Below are positions 56,758 through 64,000 of a DNA stretch of 64,000 nucleotides, one piece after another. The translations under genes were made by a program, and so were the position numbers. Position 1 is the stretch's first letter, and every line of letters starts with the position of its first letter. Under the pieces are notes generated by a model. That model searched no databases. It was not told the DNA's origin and was given only the letters and a program-made list of their open reading frames with translations. The stretch lies in contig NC_063172.1 in the NCBI RefSeq assembly GCF_023159225.1, positions 46,195,832-46,259,831 of the forward strand, given 5' to 3'. This DNA comes from Perognathus longimembris pacificus (lineage: Eukaryota > Chordata > Mammalia > Rodentia > Heteromyidae).

Positions 56758-58329
56758 GAAAATGTTTTTTTCACATTAATTGACTGTATTTTAACTAATT
56801 TTGGCATATGTATACAGATATTCTTATTTTCCCTGAAACATTTTTGTATAAAATATTTAATTATTTACTGGAGATTTTAAAATGTTACTTTGAATATTGA
56901 AGTAAATGTTTCTTACCGATTTCTATATTTTTAAAGAAAACATATTATCCTATTTACATAATTTTAAACAATAAGGCTAGAGATATCTGAAAGGCAAAGC
57001 CTAAGGATTTTTATCCACTTTAAGTAGAAACATGATTTAGTAATCATTTCAGGACTTCCCTTCCTTCTTCTTTCTTTCCTTATTCCTCTTCCCTCCTTCT
57101 CTCCCTCCATTCCTTTTCTTTTATCATTGCCTCTCTTTTATTTCCATATTTCTTGATTAATTCTTTTTTGTGGTTATAGGGAGCGTATTTAACAAGAAGA
57201 AAAGGTGGAGCAGGCAATAATAGAGAAAGACATTTTCAGAGACAGAAACATAGTACATCACCAGGTAATGACCACGAAACAATTTTAACCTAAAATTTTA
57301 TATTTCTGCAGTAATCCATAGATACAATCATATTTTGATAACATTTTCTAGCCTTTATATATATAGGGATAATTATAATTGATGAGAAACAAGAACATAA
57401 ATGAGCTATAAAATTAGTAGCAAGAAAATTCATCACTAGAAAAATGAAAGCTTTGTTAAAGGCTTTTTATAGTCAACTAGAAAAAAGAGAGGTTTGGGAT
57501 CTGCAAAGGGGGTCTAAACTTAGTTTTGTTTAAAGCCTTGCGGTATTAAAACATTTATTATGATAAAAATGCAATGATATTTCTAGTATTTTAAGTAGTA
57601 AAATAAAAGAGATCTCTGAATGTTTCACATATTTTCAGTTATAGTAAATAGAGATTCATAACAGAAAAATATCTCCTGACATTTTGGGCTGTATGCTCTA
57701 CTCCATAGCATGTAAGGAAGTATTAAATCTAAGCTTGTTTCTGACTTGTGTCATTGTATAAATTGTAAAAGAAACCAGGAAATTTAAAACTCTCATAAAC
57801 ATTGAAGAAGGTAAACATTAATCAAATTATTCCAAATGGAATGTGTGAATGTATTTCCCTTTGAAGTAAAAGCAAAGGAAATATACTGTATATCTCCCCA
57901 ATATCTTATAAAGTAAAAATTGTTCAGCTATATAAACTTTTGTATCACCGAAGTAAGGGATAGTGTTGAGGTAAGTATGAGTGAGAAGTCTCCTTGTACT
58001 CATGAGAGACAAGTATGAAAAACTAGTTTAGCAAAATCTCAGCTTTCCCCCACACATAGAGCAATACAGAGAGCTCTTCTTTGAATAAGTTTATCAATAA
58101 GCCTTTTAGAAAAGATTTTCTAGAATTGTTATTATGCATCAGCTTGGACTGATTGATTGGTAATCACATTCCTTGGCTTAGTGAATTGTGATACTTTACT
58201 GACTTACATGGTTTGTATCTTTAAGTTCATCTGGTGGTTTTTCACGGGCTAAGTGGCTGTAACTCCAGGTTAACATGTAACATTTGGTATTATGGTAAAA
58301 ATTACTCCCACATCTTCCATAACTTGTAT
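56758..58329. other. AT-rich intergenic sequence with a pyrimidine-rich tract
   Basis: A C/T-only stretch of roughly 70 bases lies at 57056-57125. The rest is unassigned. Confidence 0.6.
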
Positions 58330-58444
58330 TCCATAGTTCCTATGTCCTGTTCTTTATTCCCCAATCCTCTTCTCCCCTCCTGTACCACTCTCCCCTCCCC
58401 TCCCCCTCTCTTCCCTTCTCTCTCTGTCCTCCTCAACCCCTCTC

Positions 58445-58519
<75 letters not shown>

Positions 58520-58520
58520 G
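58330..58520. repeat. Polypyrimidine block ending in (TC)n(CA)n
   Basis: C/T-rich sequence from about 58350, a (CT)n run at 58449-58500 and a (CA)n run at 58500-58519. Both strands give long low-complexity frames that are not genes. Confidence 0.92.
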
Positions 58521-59271
58521 CCACTCTTTTTATGGAAGTCTAGGCTCCCATCTATTTTCAGCTATTTTAAAATTAATGTTATCTTTTCACTTGATGGTAA
58601 TTGTCTTCATATTGCTTCCCTGTACTTCTCAGTCTGTCTTATCATCTCTTTCTAGAAATCACTATTTCTGTCACTTTTCACATGAGTTCTCTTTTTTCCA
58701 TTGCTAACCTTCACCTTCACAGTAAAAGAAAAGAAAACAAAAACAAAAAGGAATTGTGCACCATAGCACAAATGGGATCTGAAATCATCAAGTACAAAAT
58801 TAGCATTAAAAAACCATAAGACAACAAACAATAGAGCTTTATGTGATTTTTGTAACTGAGTGAAACTTGTTACTTTGGCAATGATTGTTTGTGCTTCATT
58901 AACATGAAAAATGGTTTTATAGACTATACCACACACAAAAGAAAGCATTTTTTATGAGAATTGTGCTTTGTTTAATGTTAGACACCATTGTATTTGCTTT
59001 CCTAATATAACAGTTCTAATTAGTACCTAGCACTCATCCTGCCTTTTTCAGCTTGAGTACTCTGAAGGTGACAATCGAGTCACAATTCCGTGGCACTCTT
59101 TGTCAGTATCTGTCAAAATATAGCTAAGCTTTTAGAAGTTGTGATCTAAATACTGGAGAGAAAAAACAGTTAACAGTCCAGAAACAGTATGTCCTAGGTA
59201 ATTTTAAAGATTTTAAAGGTAATTTTAAGTTTGTACATTAGTCCTTGCTTTAAAATATAATACTATATTAA
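58521..59271. other. Intergenic sequence, no feature recognised
   Basis: Nothing can be named here. Confidence 0.6.
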
Positions 59272-59312
59272 TAGTACCCAATTAATGTACCCAATTAATA
59301 GTACCCAATTAA
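59272..59312. repeat. Short tandem repeat of about 12-17 bases
   Basis: GTACCCAATTAAT occurs three times in a row with a spacing of 12 and 17 bases, the last copy ending AATTAAAT. Confidence 0.85.
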
Positions 59313-59519
59313 ATGTAGATACAAGCCAAGAATGCAGAGAGCAAAGGTGCATGGTCTCCTTGATATATTATTTTTTTGGGGGGGAGGGAGATAACAGTAG
59401 AGACCAGGTGTGCAAAATAATAAACTTCTTTTCAAATGGTATTTTCACATTTGAGTCAGTGACTTTACATTATATATTTAAAACAAATCGATTACCAAAC
59501 CAACATAAAAAGGTCTTAT

Positions 59520-59850
59520 CAGAGGATCACAATAGCTCAACAGCTATGTACATAGGATTATATAAGATGAGGCTAAGCAAAATGAACTCCAAGAGAAGGA
59601 AACAGGAGGATTTTATTGTTGTCATTATGTTTAATGTACTTGGTGAATTTCCTTTGGTGTACCCCATGTGATTACTGTATATGATTTTGGCACACTGGAT
59701 ATTGTATATATGCTTACCTGAACCAGGGATAGGAAAGAAAAATGAAGAAGTGTGTAACAAATATGACAAGAAATGTACTCACTACCTTATTATGTAACTG
59801 TACCCCCTCTATACACCACCTTGTCAATAGAATTTAATTTAAAAAAGAAG
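59520..59850 (+). mobile_element. Old L1 3'UTR fragment, plus strand
   Basis: It follows the order of the D/E 3'UTR: AGAGGATCACAATAGCTCAA, GAGGCTAAGCAAAATGAAC, TTTTATTGTTGTCATTATG, GTGTGTAACAAATATGACAA, GTACCCCCTCTATACACCAC, and an A-rich end. Confidence 0.8.
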
Positions 59851-59889
59851 TAAGTAGGTTTTTATTTGAACTGGTCTCTAACTAAAAGA

Positions 59890-60098
59890 GAATGGAAGCC
59901 AATTGTCATGTCTATAATCCTAACCAGGAGGCAGAGATTTACAGCACCACAATTCAAAGACAACCTAGGTAGAAACATCTGCTAGATTCCCCACCCCAAA
60001 ATTAGACAGCAAAAATCTAACTGGAGGTGAGACTCAAATGGTAGAGTGCCAAGCAAGCAAGCTGTGAGCTTAAACCCTTAAACAAGAGAGAGAGAGAC

Positions 60099-60130
<32 letters not shown>
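59890..60130 (+). repeat. Chimeric SINE (B1-like plus Geo-like) with (GA)n tail
   Basis: TGTCATGTCTATAATCCTAA and CAGGAGGCAGAGATTTACAG give the B1-like half; GAGGTGAGACTCAAATGGTAG and TGAGCTTAAACCCTTAAAC give the Geo-like half with a degraded B box. The (GA)n tail runs to 60130. Confidence 0.72.
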
Positions 60131-60134
<4 letters not shown>

Positions 60135-61551
60135 CAAAGCAAATATTTGAGAGGGGTTTTCCCAGCTATGGTGCAATCAATCCCATGTCCTTCCTGTGAT
60201 ATGATGAAAGACCACCACAGGTCTGTGGACAATTAAGCTTCTCTTGAGCCACTGTCATTCTGCCTCATCAAAAATATATTACACAGTAAGGCCTGTTATT
60301 CCAGGGCAAATTACATAAAACATGAACAGAAACTTTTCAACTCTTATCCCTGGGTGGATGTGTAGGAACTATGTGATCACTGTTCCTATGTTCTAGTTTT
60401 GATTCTTTATAATTGATAAATTGAAAATTATATTTTTGGCCCAAACATATGAATTTGCTTGTAGAGTCATTTAATTAACTTAGGATTTGGGGTCTAAAAT
60501 TTGATAAATATGCTAATTTTGGAAATTAGATTTGTTTTTACATGAAAGGTATATAATAAGATAATCTAGAAGAGTCGATTAGTTGAATAACAGTCGCCAC
60601 TGATTTAGGACAGCAATCCTCTATATAGTATTATTATTTCAGTTTACTTCTCATTAAAGGCTAATAAAAGTGGCTTAAGTGAATATCATGTTACACCATA
60701 GTAACAGGAAATAATGTAAAGTAGCTACATTAAATGTGCATGATACTTTATTATTTGGAGGTTTGGATTCAGAATCACCCAAGTGAAATATCCTATGCTC
60801 TTTTAAGCATACAATCTGTTACCTATGCTTTGGAGGGTTTAGGATTCAAGGTGTTTTCACATAAAAGTATTTCTGGTAAATGTCTGCTTCCCAAATACCC
60901 TTCAGGAGAAGAAATTTCTTTTTCATTTAAGTTTATATGAGTAAAGAAAAAAATCCCAATCTTCCCATGACAGTACCTCATGCAGAAAACTATGTGTTAG
61001 TCTGTCAAATTAAATTCACCTCAAATTCCTTCATTTGAATTAGTATTATAAGATATTTTATAATTAATATATGCATAATATCACATGTATATTTCATTTC
61101 ATAGATGTGTGTGATAATAGCATAATGAAATTCACCAAAACCTTTTAAATGAGTGGGGAAAAGGAAGAAGGACTTAGAAAGATGGAGTAAATTTGATCAA
61201 AATACATTATACAAATGTTGTAAATATCACCATGAAGCCCATTTGCACAATTAATTTACATTGAAAATATTTTAAAATGTAAATTTCAACTAATTCTTGA
61301 TTTAAAAGGATTTCCTCATTTCTTCCTTTAACATTTTCAACACAAATCCATACTGAATTTTTTAAAGCTATAGACAGCTTAAAATTAACAACTAAAATGT
61401 ATTGTTGGACTTACCTATTTTGGATAGATAGAAAAGCAAATGTTTTGACAGACAACATAATTGATGTAGGGATAAAGATTTCATAGTTCAGAGAAATGTG
61501 ATCTTGAGAGTCAGCCCACCACCCAACCAAGATAATTATAGATTCTAGCTG
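60131..61551. other. AT-rich intergenic sequence, no feature recognised
   Basis: Nothing can be named here. Confidence 0.6.
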
Positions 61552-61784
61552 TTCAAATAGTTTTGTTTTTTTTTTTTTTGGCCAGTCCTGGGCCTTGGAC
61601 TCAGGGCCTGAGCACTGTCCCTGGCTTCTTCCCGCTCAAGGCTAGCACTCTGCCACTTGAGCCACAGCGCCGCTTCTGGCCGTTTTCTGTATATGTGGTG
61701 CTGGGGAATCGAACCTAGGGCCTCGTGTATCTGAGGCAGGCACTCTTGCCACTAGGCTATATCCCCAGCCCTTCAAATAGTTTT
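61552..61784 (-). repeat. IDL-Geo dimeric SINE, minus strand, 13-bp TSD
   Basis: The body, 61565-61771, is antisense: a T-rich tail, GGCCAGTCCTGGGCCTTGGA, GCCACAGCGCCGCTTCTGGC and GGGGAATCGAACCTAGGGC, ending ATATCCCCAGCCC. Perfect duplications TTCAAATAGTTTT lie at 61552-61564 and 61772-61784. CpGs are kept, and the body is nearly identical to the copy at 46221-46423, so both are young. Confidence 0.95.
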
Positions 61785-62094
61785 AAGCTTCTGTTTGCAA
61801 GCATTCAGTGATTGATAACCTGCCTTTTATTTACAAGATGCTTTAAGCATAGATATATGTGGAACATTTTCTGACAAAGATTTTTTTTTTATGCTTTAGA
61901 CACATTTATTCTAGTTGTATCCTTTGAGATAATAGGACAAATTTGCTCTTTTAAAAGGTCCTGTAAGTATGGTAAAGTATCATCCAACATTGTTATAAAA
62001 TCATTTTCATCAAACTAGTGTTTCCAACATATATGATTTGGAGATACCTTTCTTCTGTGTGTTCTTTACTTTTCTACTTCTCAATGTGTATCTA
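61785..62094. other. Intergenic sequence
   Basis: Nothing is recognised. Confidence 0.6.
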
Positions 62095-62157
62095 TCTCTG
62101 TGTTTGTGTGTTTCTGTCTCTCATTCTCTGTCTCTGTCTCTCTCACACACACACATA
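62095..62157. repeat. (TC)n/(CA)n-rich simple repeat
   Basis: TGTGTTTGTGTG, then a TCTCTGTC run, then CACACACACACA. Confidence 0.85.
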
Positions 62158-64000
62158 TTCACTCACTTGCTCTTAGCTTCTTTCTATTACATATTCTTAG
62201 TTTTAATATGCATACCATGTTAGTAAGAGTACAAGGTGCTGAGCTATGCAATAAAACACAGTCTTGGTCCTGGTCATGTTGGCCAACCACTAATGGAAGC
62301 AGACAATTAAACAACCAAGTTGCTTATTTACAATTATGAGGGGAATAGTCTGTTAGGTGAGTGATAAAAAGGGACTTAATTTGATAGAATTAGGAAATAA
62401 ATTTATAGGAAATTTTCCTAAAGAAAAAAATTGTTCTATGCCTGAATAATGCAAGAACTAACTGTAAAACTTTTAGTATGTGGAAAACTGTTTTGAAGTT
62501 TTGATATTGCAAATAGAAAAGTTGATCGAAGCCTACTAGTCACAGGACATAAAGAATCATGATCAAGCAAGGGCCTTATGGTATCTAAGAGTGCATTCTT
62601 ACAGTGACTAATTTTGTGTCACAATGGGATGGATTTAGATTCACTACAGTGGAATACATTCCCAGGGAATCCATACTAATTTGAACATGTCATTTATGTG
62701 TTTTGAAAATTTCCATAAATGTAACAGAATTTCACATTTACTCTGGGAAGTTCCTCTCAAATTTAGATAATACAAGGGAATTCCATCAGGGATTTATAAT
62801 ACTGTATAATCCCATACTTAGTCTAATTCACCCTACAGTGAATCCTCTGGACTTCCAAGGTTCTCTAGAGAATAATGTCATAGTGTTAGCAGAATATATT
62901 CTACAAAAGTTAAAAAGAAAAACAAAGAGCTGCTTTACTTGAGTAGGTTTTCCTAACCAATTAAGAATATTGTTTTCTCCAATTTGGCATGTTAGTTTCA
63001 CCTCCAGATGACATATTCATTAGTTTTTTTTTGGGGGGGGGTTTGTTTTGTTTTTTGATTTTTGATGACAAAAAGAATCAGTCATCTTATTTTATCTGGA
63101 TAGTCCCACAAGCAAACATAAATGACATCAAACATCCACTTACTCTTGATTTTCAGTGATATTCAGACCTCATCATTGGTTCAATCCAACTGTGTGAGGG
63201 AGGGAGGGGATGGTGGTTTGCAACTGGGCAAATAATCAAAGAAAAAGAATGAGGATAGCCATCTGTATGGAAATTGGGAAACTGAAAAATTGGTCCCTTA
63301 ACTGGGATTAGGAACAATACATGTTTTCCCCAGCTCTGCTTCTCTCCCAGAATCTCACATACATCAATAACAAAGACTTTTACTTCCTTCAACTGAACAT
63401 GGAGAGAGAGAGATGCTTTAAAGTTGTCAGTGTCAGGAAGGGATTGTCCTGAATAGTTATAAACCTATTATTTAAAAGAACAGAATGAAAGCTTGTTTCC
63501 TGCAGTGAATTTAATACCTTTTCTGCCTTGTGTTACAGTGACAGTGCTGAAAAGTAGAATCACACACCAAAAAAAAAGAAAAACAGTTACATAGGAATGG
63601 ACTTTTTAAGCCCCTCCCCAATCAAAAAGTAACCATTTCTTGTCTGATGATTGTGGAAAATATTTACCTGTCTATATAACCTTTAAAAGTGCAGTCAAAA
63701 CCACTGTTTTATAAGCTTTCATTTTCTTTATAATTAATTGCTGTCTTTATGTGAGTTCTCCTAAAAGCCCTGTTTAACACCAGGTATGATAGGCATGCAG
63801 ATAACAGAACACCTCTACAGTAGGCACTCTTTAAAATGCTCATACTGTGAAGATATGAGCCAAGAGAAACAAATAAAGATAGATTATGGAGCCTTATCAC
63901 TGATTCCTAAAGTTGAATATTTGGTTAAATCTGAAATGTGGGTATAATTATAGAGAAGCCCTCACCAGCAATTTATGAGTGATAGTTGTTCCCCAACCTT
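62158..64000. other. AT-rich intergenic sequence to window end
   Basis: Only short simple runs are seen, such as a T8 run followed by a G9 run near 63025-63041. No gene or named repeat can be supported. Confidence 0.6.

Noticed and set aside
58234..58707. 157-codon frame rich in Ser/Leu
   Set aside because: It reads through a (TC)n(CA)n microsatellite; low complexity and no domain.
1..64000. A bacterial, phage or plasmid system
   Set aside because: No operons, ribosome binding sites or prokaryotic genes; every long frame belongs to mammalian retrotransposons.

Overview
The window is nuclear DNA of a mammal, almost certainly a geomyoid rodent (kangaroo rat, pocket mouse or pocket gopher group). 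The best marker is a dimeric SINE with an ID-like tRNA-Ala left monomer and a right monomer running from about GCTGTGGCTCAAGTGGCAG to CCAGGACTGGC. This matches the published description of IDL-Geo, a family reported only from Geomyoidea. No host protein-coding exon, tRNA gene or other cellular RNA gene could be supported. The content is AT-rich intergenic sequence filled with retrotransposons of several ages.

Region 1 (1-13.2 kb) holds two long LINE-1 copies back to back. Element A (minus strand, 3' end outside the window) ends at its 5' terminus near 6152. Element B (plus strand) starts there about 600 bases inside its own 5'UTR and runs to 12955. Together they form a large imperfect inverted repeat. 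Region 2 (13.2-22.7 kb) is mostly unassigned sequence with old L1 pieces, two 5'-truncated L1 3' ends with clear target-site duplications (TSDs), and SINEs.

Region 3 (22.75-40.3 kb) has another divergent pair of near-full-length L1s. Element C (minus, 22768-29831, 16-bp TSD) keeps an uninterrupted ORF1. Its ORF2 is in one frame but has two nonsense changes and a deletion that removes the ORF2 end and most of the 3'UTR. Element D (plus, 32698-40242, 14-bp TSD) has an internal ORF1 deletion and a foreign 349-bp insert in ORF2 that looks like a solo LTR. Region 4 (41.0-42.8 kb) is element E, a textbook twin-priming inversion flanked by a perfect 14-bp TSD.

Region 5 (43-64 kb) contains no young L1. 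It has ancient L1 3' ends, a MIR, IDL-Geo dimers on both strands, older SINEs that join a B1-like (7SL) left half to a Geo-like right half, microsatellites, and long stretches with no recognisable repeat, some of which could be conserved non-coding DNA.

The working parts are those of L1 biology. ORF1p (coiled coil, RRM and C-terminal domain) and ORF2p (endonuclease, reverse transcriptase, Cys-rich end) make copies by target-primed reverse transcription. The SINEs borrow that machinery, which explains their A-rich tails and TSDs. No novel multi-gene system was found. The most useful leads are antisense ORFs and paired AAGATGGC motifs in the L1 5'UTRs, the solo-LTR-like insert, the SINE lineage that may explain the origin of the Geo monomer, and the two large inverted L1 pairs.
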